From contig SFWW01000020.1 of assembly GCA_004559845.1 (NCBI GenBank), forward strand, positions 1-16,300: a stretch of 16,300 bases of DNA, written 5' to 3'. Under the pieces are notes generated by a model. The model ran no database searches and had not been told where the DNA came from. It saw only the letters and a list, made by a program, of their open reading frames with translations. The position numbers and the translations under genes were made by a program. The DNA is from a bacterium. GTDB taxonomy: Bacteria; Bacteroidota; Bacteroidia; Bacteroidales; Muribaculaceae. Positions 5,856-15,072 of the stretch are shown one piece after another (the first letter of the stretch is position 1; each line of letters begins with the position of its first letter).

Positions 5856-8800
5856 ATGATCGACACACGACATCTTCATGTGATTAAAGCCTCGGCAGGC
5901 TCGGGAAAAACTTACACTCTTGCCAAACTGTATATTGAAAAACTATTGTGGGATGCGCAAGGCAATCTTCGACCTGCCAATTCATATTATCATCGCCACA
6001 TTTTGGCAATCACATTCACCAACAAAGCCACTGCCGAAATGAAAGAGCGCATTGTGGCACGGCTTCAGGAGCTATCGGAAGGGAAATGCACCGACTACGA
6101 AACGGAATTTCTCAAGGCTCACCCCACCACATCTGCACAAGAATTGAAGCAGGCGGCAAAAGAAGCGTTAGACAATCTACTATTTGATTATGCACAATTT
6201 AATGTGAGCACCATCGATTCCTTTTTTCAAACGGTGTTACGCCATTTTGTGTTTGAGTTGGATTGCGAATACGACTACGAACTTCAGCTTGAAGAAGACG
6301 ATGCCCTGCGTCAGTCGGTGTTTTCGTTATTGCAAACGATGAGTGCAAGTTCAAAAGGCGACCACTTGCTGCAATGGGTTAAAAAATTTGTGTTGGAAAA
6401 AGTAAGAACCAATAGCGATTGGAATGTTTTTGGCACCTCGGGGATTGACGATTTGGTGAAATTTGCCAATATTCTTCGCAACGAAGAATTTATGGCTTAT
6501 CACCAAGCGCTGCAAGAATATGTGAGCGATTTCGGCTCCGGCTCCGGCAAATCGCGACTCAGCCAATTTGTGGCTCAGATTGCCAACAAGGTAAAGAAGA
6601 AAGAAGAGCAGATGGCGAAGGAAGAAAGCAACATCAAAGATTTTATCTTCGCATTTGATGTATCCGACCTCAACAATACTTTGAAGAACATCCGTAACGG
6701 AGACCCCATTAGCGGGAAAATCAAAAACTTCAAGGAATGGATTGAACATCCCGAAAAGATGAAGAGCCAATTTAAGGCAGCGTATGTAAAAACCCACGGC
6801 ATGCCCGATGTGGGGAAACTGTTGGAGATTTTGGAAAAATATGTGGCGATTGCCGACGAAATTGATGTGGCAAAGAAAGTGACAGCCAACATTTGGAAAC
6901 TGGGATTGCTGGGCAAAATTAGCGAATTGCTCGACCAATATCGCAAAGACAACGGCGTGATTTTGCTTTCTGACACCACCGACCTTATTCACAAGGTGCT
7001 TGAAAGCGGGGTGCCATTTCTCTACGAACGCATGGGCGTGTGGCTCAATCACTTTATGATTGACGAGTTTCAAGACACCAGCCAAAAGCAATACCGCAAT
7101 TTCAAACCGCTGCTCGAAAACAGCCTCGCCAATGCCCATTTCAATCTCATTATCGGCGACGAAAAGCAGAGCATCTACCGCTTTCGCAATAGCGACCCCG
7201 ATTTGCTGCTCACCCAATTGAACGCCGATTTTCCGCTACAATATGATGATTCGGTGAAACTGACCACCAATCGGAGAAGTGCCAAACGCATTGTGCATTT
7301 CAACAACGACTTTTTTAAACATGTGGTGAAGCAATTCGCCAACTACCAAAAACTGCAAGACACCTATAGCCAACTCCATCAAGAGCTTCCCGATGCTCAT
7401 TCTCAAAAGGAAGCACAGCACGAAGAGGGCTTCATCAGGGTCAACCTGGTGAAAAGCGCCTCAAAAAGCAAAGCCGACAAAGCAGGAGAAGAAGACACCG
7501 GCACAACCGAGAAGGAAGTGCTTCGTGTTTTGCCATCGTATATCCTACGCCTTCACCACGAATTGCACTATCCATTTGGGAAAATCCTGATTTTGGTGAA
7601 CACACACACGGATGGCGACCAAGTGGTAGACGCCCTGCTCAACCATAACCATACGCACCCCGACGATGTGATTAACATCGTGTCGGCAGAATCACTGCTA
7701 CTGAAAAATTCTGCCGCCGTGAAATTGATTATCAGTGTGCTGAAATTTATTAATTCTACCCAATATTCCGACATCCTTGCCAACAAGCCCGGTGAGCAAG
7801 AGCCGAGCCATGCCACAGTGGGGAAACCGAAAATTTCCAAAGATTTAGCCGACCAATTCTATTATAAGGTGCTCCATGAAATGGGTAAAGCCATGGCCGA
7901 AAACGCCAATGGGGAGGATGTAGGGAATTTGCTCGAAAAAGTGTTCCGAAATAATGATGCATTTTTGCAAATGTCGAAGCAAGAGCAAATCAACCAATTT
8001 GCCGAGCAATTCAAAGACCTTCTACCCAATCCACACCACGAACAAATAGGGCTTGTGGGATTGGTGGACAGAATTATTCTGCAATATGTGGCGCCCTTGG
8101 GATTGAACCAAGGCGGCGAGACCACCTTCTTGCTGGCCTTTCAAGGCGTGGTGCTTGATTTTTGCAATCAGCGAAGCCGGATTCCCACCATCTATGATTT
8201 TCTTAGATTTTGGGAGCAGAAAAAAGATAAACTTGCTGTGGCATCCGGCGGCACCGACAATGCTGTGGAAGTGATGACCATTCACGCCGCCAAAGGATTG
8301 GAGCGCGAATGTGTGATTTTGCCGTTTGCCAATTGGGCATTGAAGAAAACCGGTAACGACCTTTGCTGGTTGCCCAAAGAGCAATGGATGGGCAATTCGG
8401 GAAAATCGGAGCCATTTATGGGCGTTCCTTCCAATGGCGACGACTCGATTGTGCCACCGCTGATTCCAATACCCTTTAATATGATTAAGGAGAATGAGCG
8501 TTTCCAAACGTATGTAGACCCGATAAAGGAAGAAGACCTAATCGACTGCATAAACAAAACCTACGTGGCATTTACCCGTCCGGGCAAAGCATTACACATC
8601 TTTGCGAATGAGGGGTCGGGTAAAGGCACCCCCCTCAATCAACTCTTAAGAGAGTATTTTGAAAATAATAAGGGGAAAAGCACTCCGATGCTCGATGACC
8701 AAGGCAAGGTGATTGGCTACACCATTGGCGAAGAGCAACCATATAGCCCAAAAAAGGAAGACGCATCGAAAGAAGCGGAACCCGATGCGCTGCAAATGCC

Positions 8801-9338
8801 AGACTATGCCGTATACCCCATCGACAATCGACTGCGAATCAAGATGGACCAATTGGTAACGGAAAATCAGAACATCGGCAATCGTATGCACCGCATCGTG
8901 AGCAAAATTCGATATGCCGGCGATGTGGATAAAGCCATTCGCTACGCTATCAAGCGGCGAATATTGGGTAGCACCGACGAACAGTATTGGAACATAGAGC
9001 GCGCCGACGCATTCTTGCGCCGACTCGTGACCGATGCAACCACCGCGCCATGGTTTGCGGCGGAAAACAGCGTGTACAACGAGCGCCCGATTTTTATTCC
9101 GGCCACAGCTGATAAGCCCGCCACCACCCTGCGTCCCGACCGCATTGTGCGCACCCCCGATGGCAGCGTGGTGGTGATAGACTACAAATTCGGCGATGCA
9201 CCAAGCGAAGCCCAAAAAGCAGCCTACGAAAAGCAAGTGGCGAATTATTGCCATCTGCTTTCACGCCTGTGGAACACCCAAGTGGAAGGGTACATACTCT
9301 ATGCCAAATCATTCGTCATTCATCAGGTAGAGAATTAG
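5856..9338 (+). CDS. UvrD/Rep-family helicase-nuclease (AddA/RecB-like)
   Basis: Predicted ATP-dependent DNA helicase with a fused PD-(D/E)XK nuclease, 1160 residues, acting in double-strand break end processing for recombination. Helicase motifs in order: Walker A ASAGSGKT (residues 12-19), NKATAEMKER (motif Ia), Walker B D403-E404 in MIDEFQDTS, GDEKQSIYRFR (Q438), TIHAAKGLE (808-816), and motif VI YVAFTR (R908). The C-terminal nuclease domain, about residues 1000-1150, shows H1012, RPDR with D1095, the catalytic D1109-Y-K1111 (IDYKFG), and a QxxxY motif (Q1127, Y1131). Both activities therefore look intact. In AddAB systems the partner AddB subunit is often encoded next door; none is in this window. 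The name AddA is not certain without phylogeny, as this group also resembles RecB. Confidence 0.92.
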   Translation: MIDTRHLHVIKASAGSGKTYTLAKLYIEKLLWDAQGNLRPANSYYHRHILAITFTNKATAEMKERIVARLQELSEGKCTDYETEFLKAHPTTSAQELKQAAKEALDNLLFDYAQFNVSTIDSFFQTVLRHFVFELDCEYDYELQLEEDDALRQSVFSLLQTMSASSKGDHLLQWVKKFVLEKVRTNSDWNVFGTSGIDDLVKFANILRNEEFMAYHQALQEYVSDFGSGSGKSRLSQFVAQIANKVKKKEEQMAKEESNIKDFIFAFDVSDLNNTLKNIRNGDPISGKIKNFKEWIEHPEKMKSQFKAAYVKTHGMPDVGKLLEILEKYVAIADEIDVAKKVTANIWKLGLLGKISELLDQYRKDNGVILLSDTTDLIHKVLESGVPFLYERMGVWLNHFMIDEFQDTSQKQYRNFKPLLENSLANAHFNLIIGDEKQSIYRFRNSDPDLLLTQLNADFPLQYDDSVKLTTNRRSAKRIVHFNNDFFKHVVKQFANYQKLQDTYSQLHQELPDAHSQKEAQHEEGFIRVNLVKSASKSKADKAGEEDTGTTEKEVLRVLPSYILRLHHELHYPFGKILILVNTHTDGDQVVDALLNHNHTHPDDVINIVSAESLLLKNSAAVKLIISVLKFINSTQYSDILANKPGEQEPSHATVGKPKISKDLADQFYYKVLHEMGKAMAENANGEDVGNLLEKVFRNNDAFLQMSKQEQINQFAEQFKDLLPNPHHEQIGLVGLVDRIILQYVAPLGLNQGGETTFLLAFQGVVLDFCNQRSRIPTIYDFLRFWEQKKDKLAVASGGTDNAVEVMTIHAAKGLERECVILPFANWALKKTGNDLCWLPKEQWMGNSGKSEPFMGVPSNGDDSIVPPLIPIPFNMIKENERFQTYVDPIKEEDLIDCINKTYVAFTRPGKALHIFANEGSGKGTPLNQLLREYFENNKGKSTPMLDDQGKVIGYTIGEEQPYSPKKEDASKEAEPDALQMPDYAVYPIDNRLRIKMDQLVTENQNIGNRMHRIVSKIRYAGDVDKAIRYAIKRRILGSTDEQYWNIERADAFLRRLVTDATTAPWFAAENSVYNERPIFIPATADKPATTLRPDRIVRTPDGSVVVIDYKFGDAPSEAQKAAYEKQVANYCHLLSRLWNTQVEGYILYAKSFVIHQVEN

Positions 9339-9386
9339 AGATTGGAATTTCCAATTTCCAACAACTGATTTATGATGAAAAAGTTG

Positions 9387-9394
9387 TAACTTTG
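9387..9394 (+). promoter_or_regulatory. -7 promoter element of the DEAD-box helicase gene
   Basis: TAACTTTG matches TAnnTTTG and predicts transcription from about 9401, roughly 20 nt before the ATG. No clear -33 TTTG is seen. Just upstream, a 15-bp inverted repeat ATTGGAA-T-TTCCAAT (9341-9355) follows the previous stop codon but lacks a T run, so it is not called as a terminator. Confidence 0.55.
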
Positions 9395-9420
9395 CAGGCT
9401 TAAACTGATATTGATTGTAG

Positions 9421-11295
9421 ATGACGACATTTAAAGACTTAGGCGTCCGCGAGGATTTATTGCGTGCTATTGGCGAAATGGGATATGTGGCACCCATGCC
9501 AATTCAAGAAAAAGTGATTCCACATTTGCTAAACGAATCCACCGATGTGGTGGGACTTGCGCAAACCGGCACCGGGAAAACGGCGGCTTTCGGATTGCCT
9601 ACACTTCAGCGAGTGGACACGCTTTCGCTTGCCACTCAAGCCATTATACTCGACCCCACTCGGGAATTGTGTATGCAAACGTGTAGCGACCTCAACGACT
9701 ATGCCAAATACATCGACGGGCTACGCATCCTCCCGGTGTATGGTGGCAGTAGCATAGATGTGCAAATTCGCGCATTGAGAAAAGGCGTGCAAATCATAGT
9801 TGCCACGCCCGGACGCTTGCTCGATTTGATTCGTCGGGGCGAAGTGAAACTCCAAGAAGTGAACACCGTGATACTTGACGAAGCCGACGAGATGCTCAAT
9901 ATGGGATTTGTGGACGACATCAACGCCATTTTGGAGCACGTGCCCGACACGCGCAAAATGCTGATGTTTTCAGCCACCATGCCGCCGGAAATAGCCGAGA
10001 TAGCCCACCGCTATATGCACGAGCCCAAAGAGTATGTGATAGGCACCCGCAACGAAGGTTCCGCCAATGTGCGCCACCTCTACTATATGGTTCGCGCCAA
10101 CGACAAATATTTGGCGCTAAAGCGCATTTGCGACTATTTGCCCCGCATCTACGGCATCATTTTTTGCCGCACGCGTGCTATGGCGCAAGAAATAGCCACT
10201 CAGCTGATAGAAGACGGCTACGATGCCGATGCACTGCATGGCGATTTGTCGCAAGCCCAGCGCGATGCCGTGATGAAAAAATTCAGAGAGCGCAATTTGC
10301 AACTGCTTGTAGCCACCGATGTGGCAGCCCGCGGCCTCGATGTGGACAACCTAACGCACATTATCAGTTATAGTTTGCCCGACGACAACGCCGTGTATAA
10401 CCACCGCAGCGGGCGCACCGGTAGAGCCGGGAAAACGGGCGTGTCGATTGCCATTATCCACAGTAGAGAGCGCAACAAACTGCGCGATATAGAAAAGCAC
10501 ATCGGCAAGGCATTTGAGCGGTGCGAAGTGCCCAAGCCCAAAGCCATTATCGAAAAGCAACTTTTCAATCTTGCCGACCGATTAGAGAAGGTGGAGGTGA
10601 AAGAATCCGATATTGCCGAATTTTTGCCACCGGTGCTAAAAAAACTCTCGTGGCTCGATAGCGAAGATTTGCTCAAGCGCTTGCTCTCGCTCGAATTTAA
10701 TCGGTTGCTTGAATATTACCAAGGCGCACCCGAACTTGATTACGTGCCTGAAAAAGAGAAAGAAAAGCGCAAAAAGGCAACCTACGACAAAACTCGTGGT
10801 GCTCAGGAAAAAGACCGCCGCACTGCCGAGGAAGGCTACGAGCGGGTGTTTGTCAACGCCGGTAAGGCTGACGGCTTTTTTGCGCCCACATTGATTGATT
10901 TGATCAACAAAAACACGCATGGCGAACGCGTGGAATTGGGCAGGATAGATTTGCTGACCAATTATTCGCTATTTGATGTGAAAGCCGGCGATGCCAAGCG
11001 AGTGGTGAGAGCACTGAAAAATGCCGACTTTTTCGGCAAACGCATCTATGCCGAAGCGGCTTCGCCCCACAAAGATTACGCCGGCGAAACACAAGGAACG
11101 GAAATCAAGCTCAACCGCAAAGAGCGCCGTCGGTTGCAATTCAGCGAAAAAGAGCAGCATGGCAAGCGGCGCAGCCGCAAGGATTTTCGCGACGAAAGGG
11201 CGGAACGCCGCACGCGCCGCGATGCGGAAAGAGGATTTAAAGGTGGCGGAAAGCGGCGCGCCGGAAATTTTGACAAATTCTCCAAAAAAAGATAG
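9421..11295 (+). CDS. DEAD-box ATP-dependent RNA helicase with DbpA-type RNA-binding domain (DeaD/CsdA-like)
   Basis: Cytosolic RNA helicase of 624 residues that remodels RNA or ribonucleoprotein structures, for example in ribosome assembly or cold adaptation; the specific substrate is unknown. The Q motif region is PMPIQEKVIP (residues 25-34), then AQTGTGKT (47-54), PTRELCMQ, DEAD (153-156), SAT (184-186), ATDVAARGLD, and HRSGRTGRAG (328-337). After a charged linker an RRM-like DbpA/CsdA domain spans about 473-548 (ERVFVNAGKADGFF onward). The last ~65 residues are a very basic Lys/Arg/Gly tail that probably adds non-specific RNA binding. The gene has its own promoter and is followed by the promoter of the CapA operon. 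Confidence 0.94.
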   Translation: MTTFKDLGVREDLLRAIGEMGYVAPMPIQEKVIPHLLNESTDVVGLAQTGTGKTAAFGLPTLQRVDTLSLATQAIILDPTRELCMQTCSDLNDYAKYIDGLRILPVYGGSSIDVQIRALRKGVQIIVATPGRLLDLIRRGEVKLQEVNTVILDEADEMLNMGFVDDINAILEHVPDTRKMLMFSATMPPEIAEIAHRYMHEPKEYVIGTRNEGSANVRHLYYMVRANDKYLALKRICDYLPRIYGIIFCRTRAMAQEIATQLIEDGYDADALHGDLSQAQRDAVMKKFRERNLQLLVATDVAARGLDVDNLTHIISYSLPDDNAVYNHRSGRTGRAGKTGVSIAIIHSRERNKLRDIEKHIGKAFERCEVPKPKAIIEKQLFNLADRLEKVEVKESDIAEFLPPVLKKLSWLDSEDLLKRLLSLEFNRLLEYYQGAPELDYVPEKEKEKRKKATYDKTRGAQEKDRRTAEEGYERVFVNAGKADGFFAPTLIDLINKNTHGERVELGRIDLLTNYSLFDVKAGDAKRVVRALKNADFFGKRIYAEAASPHKDYAGETQGTEIKLNRKERRRLQFSEKEQHGKRRSRKDFRDERAERRTRRDAERGFKGGGKRRAGNFDKFSKKR

Positions 11296-11316
11296 CGACA
11301 AATTCCGAAAATATTG

Positions 11317-11324
11317 TAACTTTG
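11317..11324 (+). promoter_or_regulatory. -7 promoter element of the capA-like/xseAB operon
   Basis: TAACTTTG, a TAnnTTTG match, predicts a start near 11331 and a leader of about 25 nt. It lies just after the helicase stop codon and is the only clear promoter seen ahead of the four closely spaced genes. Confidence 0.6.
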
Positions 11325-11355
11325 TAGAAACGCAATATCACACTCCATCCCCGTT

Positions 11356-12483
11356 ATGAAAGCCCTATTATCCAATATGATGATATGCCTTATGGTGCTC
11401 GCAGCTGCATGCAGTTCGCCCAAGGCAAAAAATGCCGGCACCGCCGACTCAGATGCCGACACCGCCACCGTGGCAGAACACACACTGCCTCGGCAAGTGA
11501 CCATCGCCATGGTGGGCGACATTATGATGGGCAACACCTGGCCTCACGACCGTTTGCCCGTGGACGATGGCAAACACCTATTTAGCGATGCGGCAGCCAT
11601 TTTGCAAAAGGCAGATATGGCGTGCGGCAATTTGGAAGGCGTGATAGCGCCACCCGAAACCGGTTCACCGCGCAAGAATCCGCAAAGCAAAATGGCGTTT
11701 ATGTTTAAAATGCCACCGCGCTATACCACCTATTTAAAAGAGGCGGGGTTTGATTTCCTCAGTCTTGCCAACAACCACATCTACGACTTTTTCTCCGACC
11801 CCATCACCTACACGGAAAAGGTGCTCAAAGAAGCCGGAATCGGTTTTGCCGGTGCCAAAGACCCCCGGAAGAAAGATGGGCACACCCTTACCGCCTACAA
11901 AACGCACAATGGCGTCACCTATGGCTATGCAGCCTTTAGTGTAGACTACTACACCGCGCGATTGCAAGACTACGAATTGGTGAAAAGCATCATTAAAGAA
12001 TTGCGGAGCAATAGCGATGTGGTGCTCATCAATTTCCACGGCGGAAACGAAGGAAAAGGCGTGCAGCGATTACCCCACGGCGAAGAAATTTTCTATGGCG
12101 AAAGTCGTGGCAACATACGCGAATTTACCCACATGTGCATCGACAACGGAGCCGATGTGGTGTTCGGTTCGGGACCGCATGTGGTGCGCGCCATTGAATG
12201 CTATAAGGGGCACTTCATTGCTTACAGTTTGGGCAATTTCTGCACCTGTGGCATGGGCATTAACGGGCTGAACGGCTTGGCGCCATGCATCACCGTGACC
12301 ATTGACCCCTCCGACGGCACTTTCAAATCAGGCACCATCCATGCTTTCCGTCAGCAATATATGGCAGGTCCGAAGGTCGACAAAAGCGGGGAAGTGATAC
12401 GAGAAATCAGAAATCTCACCCAAGCCGACATCAGCAACAGCGCCCTCCGGATAGCCGACGATGGCACCATTAGCATCAAATAA
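11356..12483 (+). CDS. CapA-family lipoprotein (PGA_cap metallophosphatase-like)
   Basis: Probable envelope lipoprotein of 375 residues. The signal peptide ends in LAAAC with the lipidated Cys at residue 19, followed by a Ser/Asp/Ala-rich linker. The calcineurin-like CapA fold is recognised from VGDIMMG (D55), GNLEG (N92, E94), LANNHIYD (N140, H141), FHGGNE (H228), GPHVV (H275) and YSLGNF (N294). These keep the metal-ligand pattern of the family. CapA proteins are named for poly-gamma-glutamate capsule synthesis in Bacillus, but no capB, capC or other capsule gene is here, so that role should not be assumed; a phosphatase-like enzyme is equally possible. It is first in a tight operon, with the next gene starting 12 nt after its stop. 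Confidence 0.85.
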   Translation: MKALLSNMMICLMVLAAACSSPKAKNAGTADSDADTATVAEHTLPRQVTIAMVGDIMMGNTWPHDRLPVDDGKHLFSDAAAILQKADMACGNLEGVIAPPETGSPRKNPQSKMAFMFKMPPRYTTYLKEAGFDFLSLANNHIYDFFSDPITYTEKVLKEAGIGFAGAKDPRKKDGHTLTAYKTHNGVTYGYAAFSVDYYTARLQDYELVKSIIKELRSNSDVVLINFHGGNEGKGVQRLPHGEEIFYGESRGNIREFTHMCIDNGADVVFGSGPHVVRAIECYKGHFIAYSLGNFCTCGMGINGLNGLAPCITVTIDPSDGTFKSGTIHAFRQQYMAGPKVDKSGEVIREIRNLTQADISNSALRIADDGTISIK

Positions 12484-12495
12484 TCAGACAGAATT

Positions 12496-13140
12496 ATGCG
12501 AATGAAATATGTGATTACCCTATTGATATTGCTTGCCGGCACCATAACGAAAGCCGAGAGCGTTCGCACCTTCTTTATCAGCGAGCCCGGCAAGGTGTTT
12601 GTGCTCATTCCGCAAGGAGTGAGGGCGGCAATGATTACCATGGCAGAAGAAGGGAAGAAAATTGTCAGCAATAATTCCGACAACGGCACGGTGCAAATCG
12701 ACTCGCTCACCGAATCCTTCATCTCCGTGCGCTGCTCCGATGCAAAGCAAGTGGAAATTAAAATGCTCACCAAAGGCAAATCCGACACGGTGCTTGCCGT
12801 GGTGGAAACTATGCGCTTACCGGCTATGGATAGCAAAATTTCATTCTACAACACCCGGTGGCAACCTATTGCCCCCGGTAAATGCCTGAAGGGTGGCATG
12901 GTGGAGATGCGCCATTTCATCAAGAGGGGCACCCCTGCCGCCACAGTAGAGATGATAGAACGCACCATCCCGTTTCCGCTCATTTGGCTTTCCTTTGCCC
13001 ACGAAGGCGGGAAACTCGTGGCGAAGCACCAACTGAAAGCATTTCTCAGCGAAGAAGATTTCGGCAAAATAGCCCCCTATTTGCTCGACGCCATTTCCTA
13101 TGACATTCTCAACACCCAACTCAAACGCACAAAACCCTAA
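12496..13140 (+). CDS. DUF3256-like secreted protein
   Basis: Product of 214 residues with an N-terminal signal peptide (MRMKYVITLLILLAGTITKA, or starting at the second Met, 12502), so probably periplasmic. The body has the features I associate with the Bacteroidota-specific DUF3256 family: the F..EPGKVFVLIP opening, a region with repeated polar turns ending in VQIDSL, and the segment DSKISFYNTRW. The assignment is from pattern memory and moderately sure. No catalytic motif is visible and the function is unknown. It lies between the CapA-like lipoprotein gene (12-nt gap) and xseA (6-nt gap), so it is almost certainly co-transcribed with both. Confidence 0.72.
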   Translation: MRMKYVITLLILLAGTITKAESVRTFFISEPGKVFVLIPQGVRAAMITMAEEGKKIVSNNSDNGTVQIDSLTESFISVRCSDAKQVEIKMLTKGKSDTVLAVVETMRLPAMDSKISFYNTRWQPIAPGKCLKGGMVEMRHFIKRGTPAATVEMIERTIPFPLIWLSFAHEGGKLVAKHQLKAFLSEEDFGKIAPYLLDAISYDILNTQLKRTKP

Positions 13141-13146
13141 AGCCTT

Positions 13147-14505
13147 ATGCCCGACCTGCAGGATACACTCACAGCCACCATGTCCCCATCAAAGTCATCG
13201 ATAACACTGCTGGAATTTAATCGACGCATTTCACGATTGCTGACCGACCCCGGCGTGATGAATTGCTGGGTGGTGGCAGAAACCGCCGATGTGCGATTCA
13301 AAACGCATTGCTATTTGGAATTGCTGCAAAAAAATGCCACCACCGGTGCCACGGAAGCCAAAATCAGAGCCAACATTTGGGGAGGCGTGTTTCAGCACCT
13401 CAACAAACGCTTTAAAGATGTGACCGGCAAGGATTTTGGCAGCAATATGAAAGTGATGGTGAATGTGACCGCCAATTTTCATGCGCAATACGGATTGAGC
13501 GTGGTGATCAACGATATCAACCCGGAATTCACCTTAGGCGACATGGAGCGTCAGCGCCAAGAAATCATCAACCGCCTCACCAAAGAAGGCATATTGGAAC
13601 TCAACAAAACGGTGCCCGTGCCCGACGTGATGCAGCGCATTGCCATTATTTCGGCAGAAGGTGCCGCTGGCTACGGCGACTTTATGAAGCAACTCACCGA
13701 CAATAAATATGGCGTGTGTTTCTATCCCTGCCTGTTTCAAGCCACGATGCAGGGCGTAAACACCGTGAGTTCGGTGATGAGTGCGCTCGAAAAAGTGGAG
13801 CAATCCAAGCATTTATTCGACTGCGTGGTGATTATTCGCGGCGGTGGTGCCACCACCGAACTCAATTCGTTTGACAACTACGAATTGGCACGGCGCGTTG
13901 CCACCTTCCCCCTTCCGGTGATAGTGGGCATCGGGCATGAGCGCGATATCACCGTGCTCGACTATGTGGCAGGCATTAGGGTGAAAACCCCCACCGCGGC
14001 TGCCGAACATTTGATTTTGAAGGGAGCCAACGCCTTGGCGCACATCAGCGAACTGAGCAACACCGTGGTCACCTTGGTGCGCGACTATATAGCCCGCGGC
14101 AAAGAGCAACTCTCCTACTACGCCGGAAATGTGCCCATTTTGGCACAGCGCATTTTGGAAACCAACGCCTTGCGATTAGCGCATTATATCACCAACATAC
14201 CGCTCCATGTGCAGCGACGCATTGAAAATGAAAATGCACAATTGGAACGCACACAAGATGCGGTAAAAAATGCCGTGACACAACTGATGCTCAAAGAGAC
14301 CATGCGCCTCAGCGCTTTGAACGACAAAGCCGAATTGCTCTCGCCCCGAAAGGTGATGGAACGAGGCTATACGCTCACCATGTGTAACGGAAAATTTGTG
14401 ACCAATGTGGCGCAACTCCGGGCTAACGACACCATTACCATCCATTTCAGAGACGGAAAAGCCGCCGCATCCGTTCACGACATTTATCCAAATAAAAAAA
14501 CATAA
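13147..14505 (+). CDS. xseA: exodeoxyribonuclease VII large subunit
   Basis: Large subunit of exonuclease VII, which degrades single-stranded DNA from both ends to short oligonucleotides and acts in repair. The 452-residue product matches the usual ~450. It has an N-terminal OB-fold-like domain (about residues 18-115, including NCWVVAETAD and LELLQKN). The catalytic region follows with IAIISAEGAAGYGDF, IIRGGGATTELNSFDNYELAR (GGG 232-234), VGIGHERD (H264, D267) and VKTPTAAAE (279-287). A long helical/coiled-coil region precedes a C-terminal segment with SPRKVMERGYTL. An alternative start is 13180 (MSPSKSS); 13147 is taken because it lies 6 nt after the previous stop. xseB follows after 15 nt, so both subunits are co-expressed. 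Confidence 0.95.
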   Translation: MPDLQDTLTATMSPSKSSITLLEFNRRISRLLTDPGVMNCWVVAETADVRFKTHCYLELLQKNATTGATEAKIRANIWGGVFQHLNKRFKDVTGKDFGSNMKVMVNVTANFHAQYGLSVVINDINPEFTLGDMERQRQEIINRLTKEGILELNKTVPVPDVMQRIAIISAEGAAGYGDFMKQLTDNKYGVCFYPCLFQATMQGVNTVSSVMSALEKVEQSKHLFDCVVIIRGGGATTELNSFDNYELARRVATFPLPVIVGIGHERDITVLDYVAGIRVKTPTAAAEHLILKGANALAHISELSNTVVTLVRDYIARGKEQLSYYAGNVPILAQRILETNALRLAHYITNIPLHVQRRIENENAQLERTQDAVKNAVTQLMLKETMRLSALNDKAELLSPRKVMERGYTLTMCNGKFVTNVAQLRANDTITIHFRDGKAAASVHDIYPNKKT

Positions 14506-14520
14506 CAAACAATCAACAAT

Positions 14521-14742
14521 ATGGAAACGCTAGAAGTTAACACCCAACTCACCTATTCAGAAGCAGTGAAAGAATTGGAAGATATTGTGCAAAAAATGCA
14601 AAGCCCCGATTGCTCCATCGACAACCTCGCACAGTACACCAAACGCTCAGCCGAATTGCTCAAAATCTGCAAAGACAAACTCACAGCCACCGACCAAGAA
14701 GTGAAAAAAATCATTCAACAACTCGACGAATCCACCAAATAG
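14521..14742 (+). CDS. xseB: exodeoxyribonuclease VII small subunit
   Basis: Small helical subunit of exonuclease VII, 73 residues, binding the coiled-coil part of XseA in several copies. The family pattern is visible: YSEAVKELEDIVQKMQ, then SIDNLAQYTKRSAELLKICKDKL. Its position directly after xseA confirms the call. It is the last gene of the operon starting at 11356. No clear hairpin-plus-T terminator is seen right after the stop. Confidence 0.93.
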   Translation: METLEVNTQLTYSEAVKELEDIVQKMQSPDCSIDNLAQYTKRSAELLKICKDKLTATDQEVKKIIQQLDESTK

Positions 14743-14853
14743 CCCCAAATATTTTGTGCATCAAGCATAAAAAATAGGGTTATTAGTCAAAAAAATCCGT
14801 GTGATTCTTGGGCTCACACAGATCCCACTGCTAATGGCGGATAATGGGCTGAA

Positions 14854-15072
14854 GCTCACACAGATCCCACAGATCTCACTGAATTATTCTTTTGATGGTG
14901 TTAAATCTCACGGAGGATTCACGGCATTCTTGCTCTTTTAGGTTCACACAGATTTCAAAGATAATTTGTGATTTGTGGCTGAAAGGGCGTTTTTTTAGAG
15001 CAGTGCGGAGAGCTTCTGTGAGATTTAACGCCAGGCATGCATAACCGTGAGATCTGTGGGATCTGTGTGAGC
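14854..15072. repeat. nested inverted repeat, ~219 bp
   Basis: The outer arms, 14854-14879 and 15047-15072, are perfect 26-bp reverse complements (left arm begins GCTCACACAGATCCCA). Inside them GTTAAATCTCAC (14900-14911) pairs with GTGAGATTTAAC (15018-15029). Deeper in, TGCTCT (14931-14936) pairs with AGAGCA (14997-15002), and the centre is itself weakly palindromic. As RNA this would fold into one long interrupted hairpin. No ORF and no transposase are present; it resembles a MITE or a long palindromic intergenic unit. Confidence 0.85.

Noticed and set aside
6351..7217. Minus-strand ORF of 288 codons
   Set aside because: It lies wholly inside the helicase-nuclease gene, whose motifs continue on the other strand through the same bases.
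11356..12483. Capsule (poly-gamma-glutamate) biosynthesis locus
   Set aside because: Only a CapA-family protein is present. No CapB/PgsB ligase or CapC/PgsC is seen, and the linked genes are DUF3256-like and exonuclease VII.
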